A DNA stretch of 64,000 bases. It comes from Diatrype stigma (taxonomy: Eukaryota > Ascomycota > Sordariomycetes > Xylariales > Diatrypaceae). A program made the translations under genes and the position numbers. The notes beneath the pieces are model-generated. The model was given only the letters and a program-made list of their open reading frames with translations. It was not told the DNA's origin and ran no database searches. Positions within the stretch are counted from its first letter, which is position 1, and every line of letters begins with the position of its first letter. Location: contig JAKJXP020000002.1 of the NCBI GenBank assembly GCA_022225965.2, positions 496,001 through 560,000 on the forward strand, given 5' to 3'. Of this stretch, positions 51,064 to 62,330 are shown one piece after another.

Positions 51064-52806
51064 GTCTGTGCCGCACTCCACATCACCTGCCACTTCGAGC
51101 AGGATCGGCCGGAGTGGATGGACGGCGGCGCGAGACAGGAACGGATGCACGAGCAGCTCAAGCGCGAGGTCAAAGAAAGGGCCCAACGCCGCGGTGGGGG
51201 GCAGAGCGCTGCTGTCCGTATATCGGGCGACCGCGCTACATTTGCCGCCGAGATCTCCGACGCTCGCAGTGATGGAACGGAGCCGCATCCCCAGTCATCA
51301 TCATCTCCTAGTACTTCTGCGGCGGGTAACCAGAGCTGGCCTCTACGCGGGACTGGCTGCACGCTTACGAATAACAACGGCCGCAGCGGCCACTCCTTCG
51401 GGCAACCCGACACGATCCTCCTCATGTTCTACCTCGACCACGTGTTCCCCTTCCTGTACCCGTTCTACCGGCCCTCGCCCGTCCTCGAAGGCGGCCGGGC
51501 CTGGGTCCTGGAGATGCTACTGGGCAGCCCAGTGGTGCGGCAGGCCGCGCTGTGCCAGAGCTCCTACTTCTTCTCGCTCGCGCAGGGGCGGGACAAGTGC
51601 AACTCGACGTGGGAGACGGTGCTCGCGCAGACCCGGGACGCGTTCGAGGTACTGCGACACGCGCTCCAGGTCATCGATGACCCGGGCCTCGTGGACCACC
51701 TGCACGGGGCCGTGCGCATCCTCACGAGTATCATGCAGGTCCAGCGGTTCGACGTCAGTGTCTTGAGCTTCCATAACAGCCAGACGCACCTCAACGCCGC
51801 CATCGCTCTGTTCTTGCAGCTACTCAACAGCGCGGGTGTCATGGACGCGCAGCCGGCCGCAGCGCCAGATGCTGTTACTTCGAGCTTCAATGCCGTAATG
51901 AGCCATCTAGCACTGCCACCGCCGCCACCATGCACTGTTCCTGGTGCTGCTCGGCCTGTCCGTCCTCCTCCGAGTGCGGAACAGGCCGCCTTTCGCTTCT
52001 CCTCTACCCTGCTGATACTGGATGACATCATTGCCAGCACGGTGCTCCAGGAGGAACCCAAGCTTTACCAACACCACCGCTGTCTCCTTCTTGGCATCGA
52101 CGGCGATAGCAATAACACTGCCGACGCCCCTATCGACATCGAGGGGGTTATGGGGTGCCAAAACTGGGTTCTACTACAGCTTGGCGAGATTGCCGCGCTC
52201 GACGCATGGAAACAGCGATGCAAGAGAGCCGGGAACCTCGACGTCATGGAGCTGGTCCACCGTGCCGCGACCATCAAGAATGCTCTAGAGACGCATCTTA
52301 CGCAGCTGGAGGCGGTACCAGCGCCAGCGAATATCCAGGGAAACTGCACCAGCCTGCTGGATTGCTTCGACATGGGAGATCACTCCAATACGACACATAC
52401 ACACACCAGCCAGAGCCAGACGCCCTTGGTCACCCGCGTCTGGGCCCACGCCGCGCTCCTCTATCTATTCGTCGTGGTGTCCGGATGGCAGCCCGCCAGC
52501 ACCGACGTGCGGTACCACGTCGGCCAGATCATCGAGCTGCTGGCGCATCGCGCGTCGCCACCGGTGCTGCTGCGCACCATGGTGTGGCCGTTCTGCGTGG
52601 CAGGGTGCCTCGCGGAGCCGGCGCAGGAAGCCCAGCTGCGGGCGATGGTGGAGGCGCTGCAGCCGCCGAGGGTCTTTGGCACCGTGCGCAAGGCGCTGGA
52701 GATCATGGAGAACGTATGGCGCTGCAGGAACACGGAAGTTGGGGCGAGCCGCGACCTCGCTACGTGTTTTAGAAGTCCAGGTGGTGATCTGGTGTTGCTT
52801 GTATGA
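50989..52806 (+). CDS. Zn2Cys6 transcription factor
   Basis: An intron-free 605-residue frame. The zinc cluster is at the extreme N-terminus: C7-x2-C10-x6-C17-x6-C24-x2-C27-x6-C34 (CWTCRLRRKKCDEKYPVC...), with the lysine/arginine block between the second and third cysteines. A charged linker of about 35-80 (GGARQERMHEQLKREVKERAQRR) could be a short coiled coil. From about 130 the protein resembles the Fungal_trans_2 group (LLMFYLDHVFPFLYPFYRPS), and the C-terminal RTMVWPFCVAGCLAEPAQE and FGTVRKALEIMENVWRCR segments are typical of it. It is nuclear and DNA-binding by family. The neighbouring SDR and dioxygenase genes are plausible targets, but this is inferred only from adjacency. Position 51905-51990 is a proline-rich low-complexity stretch. 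Confidence 0.87.
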   Translation: MRSSNGCWTCRLRRKKCDEKYPVCDVCAALHITCHFEQDRPEWMDGGARQERMHEQLKREVKERAQRRGGGQSAAVRISGDRATFAAEISDARSDGTEPHPQSSSSPSTSAAGNQSWPLRGTGCTLTNNNGRSGHSFGQPDTILLMFYLDHVFPFLYPFYRPSPVLEGGRAWVLEMLLGSPVVRQAALCQSSYFFSLAQGRDKCNSTWETVLAQTRDAFEVLRHALQVIDDPGLVDHLHGAVRILTSIMQVQRFDVSVLSFHNSQTHLNAAIALFLQLLNSAGVMDAQPAAAPDAVTSSFNAVMSHLALPPPPPCTVPGAARPVRPPPSAEQAAFRFSSTLLILDDIIASTVLQEEPKLYQHHRCLLLGIDGDSNNTADAPIDIEGVMGCQNWVLLQLGEIAALDAWKQRCKRAGNLDVMELVHRAATIKNALETHLTQLEAVPAPANIQGNCTSLLDCFDMGDHSNTTHTHTSQSQTPLVTRVWAHAALLYLFVVVSGWQPASTDVRYHVGQIIELLAHRASPPVLLRTMVWPFCVAGCLAEPAQEAQLRAMVEALQPPRVFGTVRKALEIMENVWRCRNTEVGASRDLATCFRSPGGDLVLLV

Positions 52807-52986
52807 TAGATAGGAGAACGACCGCGCAATGGTCGAACACGAATTGTTTAATATCACCGATTTGGTCAGGGTATATATAGTATTGAAATTAGTCAAGGTC
52901 TTCATTGTATGACCTCGCCGTGGTTTGAACTAGTTACGTGTACCCGATAGCTACCATCTGTAGCCTCAAGTCGAACGTGACTTCAG

Positions 52987-53802
52987 CTACTTGAATTCGA
53001 CATAGCCCTTGTCCTTCACAAACGTGGCGTGCCATGGCACAGTCCCCTCATGGTTCGCCAACTGCGCGTAGAACTCGCCGTGCGCCGGTCCATCGAGCTC
53101 CATCCCCTTGGTCCTGCCGTCGGCGTGACGCTCATCGGCATAGAAGAACCTAAAAGAGCGGAAAGAACCGCGAAGGTTAGAAATCAAAGCGTAAAAGGCA
53201 AGGCATACACTATGCGGGGACTTTCGTATAGGTAAAAATAAACCAGTTGAATGATATACTACTCACCGGAAACCGCGGTCCGCGTACGTCGCGTCAGCGA
53301 CGCCGACCCAGAAGGACGAGGCGGACTTGCCCATGCCGAGGTTCAGAAAGAGGGGCATGGGCAGGACGGAGACGTTCAGGATGTTGCCGGTGTAGATGAA
53401 GGACTTCTTGGTCTCCGCGGGCAGGGTCTCCCAGCCGCGCACGGCCAGCTGCGCCGCCGCGTACGGGCTGACCGTGTTGACGTTCAGGTCGGCCGCGACG
53501 CTCTCGACGGGGATCGACAGGGCGGACTTGGGGTCGGCGGGCGGCGTCAGCGACGCCGCGTTGTAGACGACGACGCTGGGCGCGGTCGCGAACTCAGCCC
53601 GCACGGCGTCGAACAGCGCCGGGATCGTCTCGGGCTTGGCGAAGTCCGCCTTCAGCGACAGGTAACCCTCCGCCGTCTTGCCGCCCGTCCCGCTGCGCGA
53701 CGCGACCGCCACCTGGTACCCGTTGCTGGCGAACTTCGCGGCGATGGAGGCGCCGGCGCGGGGACCGGCTCCGAGCAGGAGGACGACATTCTTGGCTGCC
53801 AT
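52987..53802 (-). CDS. Short-chain dehydrogenase/reductase-like protein
   Basis: Spliced from 53267-53802 and 52987-53149 (117-bp intron), 232 residues. The Arg codon at the junction is completed across the splice (GFR-FFYADERHADG). The N-terminus MAAKNVVLLLGAGPRAGASIA has the nucleotide-binding glycine motif in the form G-A-G-P-R-A-G (11-17), and VAVASRSG ends the second strand. VVYNAAS corresponds to the NAG segment and NVNTVSPYAAAQLAV to the following helix. At the place of the catalytic YxxxK the sequence reads KSFIYTGNILNV, so the lysine is missing and the call is an atypical SDR; catalysis is uncertain. It diverges from the DODA-like gene at 54912, so the two may be co-regulated. Confidence 0.8.
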
Positions 53803-54911
53803 TGTGATTATGTGAGGTTGAGTTTGTGGTGAGAGGTTCGTCTTAGGGGGGCTTTGGTGTTCACAGAGATGACTGCATTAGTATGGTGCAGATATGAGGA
53901 CAACCTTCCCAGAGACCGTCTGGGTCTTTATATACAAATCAGAGTCTATACCTACCTACCCATTCCGAGCACTTCGCCGAGTCCGACTTACCCTTATTCC
54001 GAGGCTTTGTAATCACGCTCCCGGATTGCTTCCACTGTCATTCTGAATGTCTCGGGCTCTCGGCCAGAAGAAAAGCAACTGAAGGCCTGTAGGAACAATA
54101 GCGTCACATTGGCCCCTTTCAACGTATGCGTCAGTATGCATGGTTCGAGAGTAGCTGATAGAGCCTAGAATCCCTAAAGTTCCATCACACATTACACCTT
54201 GCCTACCTATGTCCTACTTGTGGACTGTGGACATGCCGAATAGAGTCTAATCAGGTTGTAATCGGGTCTGATCTACGAAGTGCGTTCGATCTCGACCCAC
54301 ATGCCGCGCGCGAATGATCTGCCAAGCCGAATAAGCCGGGGGAGTTGGAGCTTGGAAACGGCGAAACGGCGCCCCCTGATCCCGCGCGCGATCACGTAAT
54401 TGGCCCTTCGATGAGCCCCCTATCGGCCCCTATCACGTAATTTCTCAGCCCTATAGGAATACCTCTAGGCTCTATGCATTGGCGCATGCGGGGCAACCGC
54501 ACTACCAATTTCAGCTGAGTCAATCAACATTGTATGCTGAGAAATCAACTTGACGGCACGGAATCCTACGAACCTGCAGCCAGACAATACATTAATAAGT
54601 TATAACTCACTGGTTCGCATCCCGCGCGGGAATGCACGATCGCGCGCGGGAAATGCCAAGGTCGATATCAATTTACGAGGAGTTAACTGCATTACAGCGC
54701 ATTGAACATCAACCCCTATATCGACGATGGTCTTGAGAGGAAACCTGTCACTTGTCACTTGTGCAAGCAATCATGGCCGTACGTTTGCCATGTCGCCATG
54801 CATCTCGCGACCGGATGGTGCTTGATAACCATCCCCCATTTCGCATCCTTTGGGAGTAGATAATGGCTTGGATGCCCCCGCTACGAAAACTCTGGAAGTC
54901 CCGAAAGCAAT
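53803..54911. promoter_or_regulatory. Divergent promoter region with GC palindromes
   Basis: 1.1 kb between the SDR-like gene (minus) and the DODA-like gene (plus), without coding potential. Four CCGCGCG-type blocks occur at about 54304, 54380, 54620 and 54641. The third sits in a near-palindrome (GCATCCCGCGCGGGAATGC, 54618-54636). ATCACGTAAT occurs twice, at about 54390 and 54433. These repeated motifs suggest shared regulation of both genes. Confidence 0.5.
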
Positions 54912-56132
54912 ATGCTTTCAAGGTCCCTGTGTTTCTTCGCCGTTCTCTCTGCGATATTGTCTATCCCGCCCATTTACCACTCGTACTATCATAGACGAGT
55001 GGACGCGAGCGAAGCCACTATCGCGCAATCCATCACAAAAGCTACGAATAGCATCATGTCTGATCCCGCAGATACGCAGAATGACAATCTCTCCCGGCCA
55101 CCCGTGTACTTCCTCGGCATCGGCGGGCCCAACTTCATGGAAGACACGGAACACCCGGCCTATGCCCAGCTAGCCGCCGTCGGGCGCGAGATCACCACGC
55201 AGGTCCAGCCTCGGGCCGTGGTCGTCTTCTCGGCCCACTGGCAGGAGGGCCCGAGCAAGATCAAGATCAACGCCGCCGAGCGCACGGATCTGATCTACGA
55301 CTTCTACAACTTCCCGCCGCACTACTACGAGTACGACTACCCGAACAAGGGAAGCCCCGAGGTGGCCGAGAAGGTCATCGAGAAGCTATCGGGTGCTGGC
55401 ATCGAGGTCGAGAAGGTCGCCCGAGGCTTGGACCATGGCGTCTGGGCGGGCTTCTTGGTGGGTACGTCACGCCGTTATGAGCTTCTTGCACTGCCTCTGT
55501 AGATAAACATTCTATGGACATATCAGTACTTTTTTGCTAATGGATACTGACTGTGCGGGTAGCTTTCGATCCGGAGAAGAATCCCCTGAATGTACCCATC
55601 GTGCAGGTTTCGCTCTGCAGCAACGGGGACGTGGATTACCACTACCGCATCGGACAGGCGCTAGAGAGCCTGCGAGACGAAAACATCCTGATCATCTGTG
55701 CTGGCCTGGCCGTTCACAATCTCCGCGATTTCCGAGCCATGAGGGCATCCGGCCAGACCATGCCGTAAGCCAACCCGACCTAACCCCTGCTATACACATA
55801 CACTAGCCATCCTCGGGTCCAACACCCAATACACCGTATCAAGACCCCGTACTGACTGACAACGCTATGCTGTGCTGTGTAGTTACGCCTTCAGCTTCGA
55901 CGAGGCGCTGAAAGAAGCCGCCACCGCGGAGCCGGGGCAGCGGCAGGCGGCCATGTCGGCTCTGATGCGGCGCAGCGACGGCAGGCAGGCGCACCCGACC
56001 GTGGAGCACCTACTTCCGATATACGTGAGCGCCGGCGCTGCCGGCGCGGATGTCGGGGAGCGGCTGTGGACTCTGCCTGAGAAGAGCTTGAGCTGGGCCC
56101 AGTATCGGTTTGGTAAAGTTGCAGCGGTGTGA
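54912..56132 (+). CDS. LigB/DODA-type extradiol ring-cleavage dioxygenase-like protein
   Basis: Spliced from 54912-55461, 55563-55764 and 55883-56132 (introns of 101 and 118 bp), 333 residues. The family is recognised from VVVFSAHWQEGP (H109), NFPPHYYEYDYP, LDHGVWAGFLV, VPIVQVSL, ICAGLAVHNLRDF and HPTVEHLLPIY, in order. Such enzymes use a metal held by histidines to cleave catechols such as DOPA or aryl diols. The first ligand region reads YFLGIGGPNFM, where relatives usually have HGGP or HGSP; the first metal histidine therefore seems replaced by glycine. The first 48 residues include a hydrophobic segment (SLCFFAVLSAILSIPPIY) not usual for this family. The ATG at 55056 would give a standard 285-residue cytosolic form, so dual starts or a membrane-anchored form are possible. 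Confidence 0.8.
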
Positions 56133-56616
56133 AGTGAAGCAGTATTGCTGGGTCGATACGGTGGTGTAAGTTTTACTACCTTTGAGGCGAGTGCTCTCGT
56201 CCTGAGGTAGATTTCTTATAGTTAGTGCAGCCGACTCCCTCGCATATTGTCTACTTAGGTATGTTCCTCGTATGCATGGTGATTACACGAGATTGAAAAT
56301 AATAGGTAAGGATATCAATTAAAACAGAAGTTGATCGCTACTGATGTGAGACCTCTGTTTGATAGCGTAAATGTATTGAATATCCTGCTTTGCAATTATA
56401 GCAGCAGCTTATTAATGTTATGTCTGAAAGGGGGCTTGGAAGGGAACAGAGACAGTGGGTATATCCTATCAGCAGTTCAACCTCTTTGTGGTTTCTCAGC
56501 CACACATAGACGAGACCCTCAAAGGCCTATCGGCTGGCAGTACAACCCCTTATCACTATTGGTGCACGCTGCAGAACACTGTTAGCCGATTGCCATCACC
56601 CACTACGACGGATATA
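56133..56616. other. 3' intergenic region between convergent genes
   Basis: No coding sequence was recognised. It contains the 3' ends of the DODA-like gene (plus) and the small secreted peptide gene (minus). Confidence 0.45.
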
Positions 56617-56868
56617 TCACTTACATCCGGCTTGCTTGTCGCTTGTGTCGGAGGGGCCCGTGTAATACAAGCAGCTATCGCCACTTTTACTCTTGCAGTT
56701 GTAAGGGCATTGGCAGGCGGCATCTGGCAGGGAAACAACAAGTCAGCATGTACAACCAAGCCTTGGTAGGGTGATGGATGTATACGAACAAGGGTCGGTG
56801 GCGGTGCCCACGGCCTGGCCGGTCAAGAGGGCCACAATAGCTGTCGCGAAGAAGGCAGAGAACTGCAT
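56617..56868 (-). CDS. Tiny secreted cysteine-rich peptide
   Basis: Spliced from 56790-56868 and 56617-56723 (66-bp intron containing GCTGAC before CAG), 61 residues. The ATG at 56868 starts a textbook signal peptide (MQFSAFFATAIVALLTGQAVG). The mature part begins about TATDP and continues AACQCPYNCKSKSGDSCLYY, then a TGPSDTSDK stretch and a terminal GCK, giving five cysteines in about 35 residues. The donor used is GTTCGT, unusual; it is the only one that fits the frame and a normal intron length. A TATAAA box lies at 57006-57011, about 140 bases upstream, with a CT/AC-rich leader. Length, signal peptide and cysteine density resemble small fungal effectors or antimicrobial peptides, but no family is recognised. 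The first exon/intron border is the weakest point. Confidence 0.6.
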
Positions 56869-59052
56869 ATCGTCTGATGGAGTTGTGAAGTGCACGGGAG
56901 TAGATAGAAGGTCTGGGTTGTGTTCTTTGGAGCGTGAGAAGACTGGAGATAGGTGATGATGTGATGACCTGGAAGGGCTTCAAGGGAGTAGGGCATTCGG
57001 TCGACTTTATACTCCATGGCTTCTTTATCGAAGGCCTAGTCGCCGTATCAAATATGGTGGCCAATAGGCAATTGCTATCAATAGCCCAACCTTTGGTGTA
57101 TCAACGTGTTCAACACACCGACTCATCGGTGAAGGCACGTCTACCAGGACTCCCTGAGTGTTTGCCATCTCTATACTAGCATGGGCCATTGTGGTGATCA
57201 GCATTGTCATACTGATATCAGCCATGATCAACATCAGTATCAAGGCTTTCTTTCATCTATGTATCTACCTGGCTGCGGCGTAATGCATTAGCATGTTAAC
57301 TAGGCTATTCCCACAGGAAGGATATTGGGCAGTATCCATGGCTCTGGACGCTCATGGATCCTACATTGATGCTGCTTCAATTGTTTAAGCTTCAGGTGGA
57401 GTATACAGGTACTTTCATTCGGCACGAATATACACTTCGATAAATCGAAATAGGGGGGTCTTGAGGTGGACCGTCTGGCAAGGTTGCAGTGTGATAATGT
57501 CGAATCAAGGCTTTCACGGCCGCGAAGTTCCAACCAGACAGTCCGAGTAGTAAGCCATACCAGAAGCATTACAATCCCACGAGTTTTACACGAGGTCGAC
57601 GGCACTGAGAGGTAAGAAAGGGCAAGTTGTATTGTGTGACAGCTTACAACGAACTGCTAACCTACAAACTACCGTGTTCTTCGCCATCAGGGTCGTTTAC
57701 TATCCTGGTAACGAAGATTCGTTGTCACGCTGGCCTGAATCAGATCGCCGATTGGATTGGCTAACCTAGATGTTTCCAGAACATGATCGACACCTTTGTG
57801 GCCTCCTCCATGTCGCAAGGTAAAGAGCTCAGAAACCCAGGCCTGCCGAGGGACCATGTTGATTGAACTATGAGAAACTGCAGGGATATGGTAAATGTTG
57901 GTGCGGTGAGTCTATCCCTCTGTTGAGCATCAGCGAAGGATTCTGGTAATTTCACTTGACTGTGTAGGAACATGGTACTCTTATGACGCGAGAAGCAGAG
58001 AAAAATAGTCAGAGGGAGTGAGGGATTCGTGCCCTCGCTCCTCGTCTCCAAGTGTGGGCACCTTGGACATCGAAAGTGAGGTTATTTCTTCAGGCATCGG
58101 CCGAATTAGGTAATGAGCCACCTCTAATCATCATTTGGCAACGGCAGAACGCTAAAGCGAAAATCAACAACCCCACCGATTATCCCCAGCTGTGCCGTAC
58201 AAGCCAAGAACAAAAGCGGCACAAGTATGGTCGGACCGCCTATACCAGCTATGCTACCCCAAACCCCAGACAGGTCCCCAGGTTTCCCCTTGAAGACTTT
58301 GAGATCCATTTCATTGCGATGAGTGATGCGTAGAGCATATCAACGTCTACATAGTTACATAGAGCGCGAGGACGGCGTTATGTGCGAGCTCACTGCCAAC
58401 TTCACCTGCTACCGCTAACTACGGAGGTGTCGCGCGTTGCTCACTCGAGCCGCAACAGAACGGCGGTAGTCTACAGTCACCTCCATATGGTGTTATACAC
58501 CTGATAATACCAAGCTTGGCCGTAAATACAATACCTAGGCCTCAGAGTTAGTGACCAGAGGGCATCATATAAAGGAATATCACGGGATACACATATTGCG
58601 GTGCTGAGGTGTTGCCCAAACTAGATACCCAGAGACTTTCTCGAACTAAGTTCATTGTCGCGATACGGGGGCTAGATAGGGGGGCGCGGATTACATAACA
58701 CGATGATCGGCACCCACATAGTAGCGACATGGCGCACATTGACCGGTATTACCCTAGGTGGCTCATCCAACGATTGATAGGGACACAATACATCCCGTAT
58801 GGGACTATCACTATGTAGTAAACTACATATATGATAGAGTGCAGTACATATAATTCCACGGAAGTGGCTAGGGCCCGTACGACCATCGTGGAACGACTCC
58901 AACCCGCCCCCGAATGCCCGAAACAGAGGTGAGAGCTACGGGTAGAAAGCCAGATGAAAGATATTTCGTTATACATTACATGAATCATATATAGTTGCGT
59001 CGCCGCTTTTATATGGTGTTCTATTCCAAAATTATTCAAGTCTCGCAAATAT
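56869..59052. other. Region without recognisable gene
   Basis: Apart from the promoter of the small peptide gene, short frames on both strands lack signal peptides, domains or consistent splice sites. Composition is ordinary (no RIP signature). It may hold decayed genes. Confidence 0.45.
57006..57011 (-). promoter_or_regulatory. TATA box of the small peptide gene
   Basis: TATAAA on the minus strand, about 140 bases upstream of the ATG at 56868, with a pyrimidine-rich leader between. Position and context support a transcribed gene. Confidence 0.5.
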
Positions 59053-59265
59053 CTATTTCTTCGGTTTCGAAATCGTGTTCTTTGTTCCGGCCATGAGGGC
59101 GTTACACTCCTGGCAGAACCATCTGCCCTTTTTGGTGTATTTGCCTTTGTGGTTGGTTGGAAAGTATTTTGGATTGCCCTTTTTGGCCTTCGAAATATCC
59201 TTACTGGATTGTTCGGTCTTGCTGGGTTTCTTGGCACGATTGTCGTTGGATTTCTTGGGCGCCAT
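59053..59265 (-). CDS. Possible small lysine-rich protein with CxxC motif
   Basis: A 70-residue frame from the ATG at 59265: MAPKKSNDNRAKKPSKTEQS, a very basic N-terminal half, then a GRWFCQECNALMAGTKN segment with a single CxxC and a KPKK tail. The base composition of the protein suggests nucleic-acid binding or a ribosomal-type tail. Only one CxxC is present, so a zinc ribbon would be incomplete. The ATG is directly preceded by TTTTGGCAG, which looks like a splice acceptor, so it may be an internal exon. No family is recognised. Confidence 0.3.
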   Translation of the reverse strand: MAPKKSNDNRAKKPSKTEQSSKDISKAKKGNPKYFPTNHKGKYTKKGRWFCQECNALMAGTKNTISKPKK

Positions 59266-62034
59266 CTGCCAAAACAACATGTCAAAAAAAACCCGACTTA
59301 ATATGGACCAAAAAAACTTACCTTGAATCACGATACCGTATGTAATCGCTGAACTAGTATGATGCTCAATAACGATCCTTATTCTGTGGTAATGTTTGCC
59401 GTGGATAGCTGTCAAAAGTGTGGCAACGACTGCTTTGGTGGACGTCGCTGGCCGCCCAGGCCAAAGTTGCCTGGTGCTTACGCACATGTCTCAACTGCTC
59501 TGGTGTAGCCCGAGCCTGTTGGCCCTTGGCCCTGGAGATGGCTGGTGCTCCAGCATGTCCGAATCGAGACCCACACTCAGGAGCACATGCTGTGCGTGGT
59601 AGTAGCACTTATTCTCCGTGCTTGTCATCCTGCAGACAATGACATGCTCTGTCACCTCCTCAATTCCAAGAAACTTGGTATCTGCCAGGCTGGCACTTGG
59701 GAAATGGCATCTCTTCCCAATATGCACTTCATCTTCGTGCCACTCCGCAAGTGCCAACCTACGCAATACAAAGCTCCTCGGCATCGAAGATTCACAGAGC
59801 ACGTTGTGCCAATGTCGGCTTCCCCGAGCCACCGCACCTCCATGAACAACCCCCACACTTGAGTACTTTCGTACTCAAGGGCAAGGGTGTTCATGGAGGT
59901 GATTGACTAGGTCTACCTCCTGCCTGCCTATACCTTTGCCACCTGGGTATTTCTGGAAAACCACATTCTTATTGCCCTTGTGGCCATGGTGGCGACGGGA
60001 ATGGCTAGCCATGTTGTTCCGCCCTTCCATCGCCGAGAAATATGAGAGCATGGGAGTGTCGACGATCGAAGGGCGCTCAACAAGGTTAACCGTCACCGTT
60101 ACCATCACGGACACACGGACGGCAAGAATGTCGTCTTCGCAGATCCCCAGGTCCGCCGCAGTGACGGCTGCAAGGTGCGGGCAGCTCGGAGGGCAGGTCT
60201 GGGATGCGGAGGTCTAAAAGCGTGGGAGTGGGCGACACCGTTGGTGTCGCCGAGAGACCATCCGCAATCCTTTCCATTCCCCTTGCTACTACCAGCCGAG
60301 CAGGACGCAGGTACAGGAATCGACCCGATTGACACCTGGGTCAAGACCGCAGGGCCATCCCTATCCACGGGAGATCCTGGCCAGGAGTTTTCCGCTGGGA
60401 AATTTGATGAGACGTTGACTTTCTTCGAGGGAACTGGTACCAGATGCCGTTTCTGATTCTGTGGTAACCAGTAGGCCCTGGTTAGGCAAGCCAAAGTCAC
60501 CATCGTCATCGCTGTTTCTGCTCGGCTGATGCACTGCCTGAGTAGCGAGAGCAAGAGCGAAAGAGAGCGTAATGACGAGAGCGAGGGTGAAAGCGAGAGC
60601 GAAAGCAATAGCAATAGCAATAGCAAGATAGCAATGCCTGCAGACCAGCTCAATCACTCCTCTTGCTCTTTGAGGTTCTTGGTGCTAAGGAGCTGTATAT
60701 CCACCAGGTTGGCACTTGCGAAATGGCAACTTTCCAGTCTGATGTTGGCCACATTATCGTGGTGACTTCCGAAATCCCGAACATCGCTGAACACTGTGGT
60801 ATTCGTGTTCCGCTGGATGCAGCAGTACAGCAATATCGACTCGCCGTTCATCAGGGTCTGAAGGCGCCATGCAGGTGTACTCTGAGTGAGCACCAGCAAA
60901 AAGCACCAGCACCAGCAATAGCAATAGCAACAAGTACCAGAAACAGCACATGCGCTGGGCTAATGAGCGTCGTTGTAAGAGCCATGAGGCTAAAGCTCGT
61001 CAATATCATCAGGCACCGGTCGTGTGGCCATGATGTCGATACATCTCTTTCTCAATGTGTGTGGGGTGGGGTGGGGGCTGGGGGCGGGTGGTAGATGGAG
61101 GTGTCGACTTCTTGAGAATGGTCGATCTTCGTAACAGAATTGAAGGCCGCCTATCGTCGGCGGTGTGAAGTATGAGATCGTGGCGTCAGCTCCACGCCTG
61201 TGTACCAGACAGTTTGGTCTCGCTCGTCCGAGCCCTCGGAGTCGACAGACATCAGGAAGACATCTGAGTAGTCGGACCCCGAGGGCTTCCGGATGCAGGC
61301 GATCCCATATCGGACCGTATTGAAGCCGGCTCAATCACCACCTTGCTGGCGCTGCCCAGCTGGTTGTAACGTACCAACTTGGTAGTCACAGCAGTGGGGG
61401 CTAGGTATAAGCAAGTGTTGATGATTGTAGCTATTGCAGGTGCAAAGCAAAGAGCAGAGGTAGAGAAAGAAGCTGGTGATGTAGATTCGAAGAATCTAAG
61501 CTGCTGTGGAGAGCTAGAAGGCAAATGCTTAGGTGTGGGCAGTGCTGCAGGTGCACGGACGACGCAATGGGAACAAATGCCGGTGATGGAGCAAGTGCTA
61601 GTGCTGAAGCAAGTGCCAACCGATGATAAAGCAAGTGCCGGTTGTGAGGACAAGTGTTGGCGATGTTGCAAGTGTGGAAGGTAAAGGGTTGAACAGGGCA
61701 CTTCTTTCAGTTCGTCGTACGCTTTAGAGAGGGCCACTGCGGCTCTCATCTCACCCTCCTGGATGAGGTCAAGCAAGTGTTGCTTTCCGAGTGGGGCAGC
61801 TGAGTTTTCGCCATATGGAGCTGGCTTTGAGGCAGAAGTTAGTCAAGGGGTTCTTGGTAGATGAGGATGAGATGCGTGCGAAAGAGGGTGTGTGACTGGA
61901 CTTCCAGCCAGGCATCTTGACCTTGCCTCTGGAGACTCATTGTCTGCGGCACTAGCCCTTTTCCCGAAAGAGAGATATTGTATAAGTATATAGCGAAAGT
62001 CAGGCGACTTACCTTGAACATCGGCTGGCCACTG
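59266..62034. repeat. Diverged duplicated modules with hexamer tracts
   Basis: No intact gene. Two related blocks (about 59618-59760 and 60656-60780) share GGCACTTG-GAAATGGCA and, on the minus strand, similar peptides (CHFPSASLADTKFL and CHFASANLVDIQLL). GCGAGA/GCAATA hexamers fill 60545-60630 and AGCACC/AGCAAT hexamers 60892-60950. GCAAGTGC-type repeats lie at about 61585-61680. This looks like an old gene duplication that has decayed and been invaded by microsatellites. Confidence 0.5.
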
Positions 62035-62330
62035 TTATAACGGCATTCCTTCCTCCGGCAGGAGTTTCACAATGCTTCTGACTTCAGAAGTCACTTGCTC
62101 ACCATCCTTTTGTGCTCGGACATTCAGGGTCACTTTGATCCCTAGTCGCGCCGTGATAATGCCTTGCACCATCCCAATCGAGTCGAAAGCCTTGCTCTCT
62201 CTCGATATTAGAGCAGTCAAGATGGCTTCACGCACATGTTTATCGACACTCTCAGCTTGAGAGGTTATAAGACATGGCGGAACGTGTCTTGTGGGGAACT
62301 GGTATGGCCATACACTAGTATGGTGCTGAA
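62035..62330 (-). pseudogene. Coding-like fragment of unknown family
   Basis: On the minus strand an open stretch reads SQAESVDKHVREAILTALIS, continues through amphipathic sequence (FDSIGMVQGIITARLGIKVT) and stops after LLPEEGMPL. It is about 90 codons without a good ATG start. It may be the last exon of a gene or a gene fragment. No family was recognised. Confidence 0.35.

Noticed and set aside
56624..56624. A second intron (GTAAGT donor at 56624) in the small peptide gene
   Set aside because: Splicing to the AG at 56579-56580 would give a terminal LFCSVHQ instead of GCK. Both are possible, but reading through gives a stop four codons later and a more typical cysteine-ended tail.
59053..59265. 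A complete zinc-ribbon ribosomal-type protein
   Set aside because: Only one CxxC is present and the start follows a splice-acceptor-like sequence; retained at low confidence without a function.
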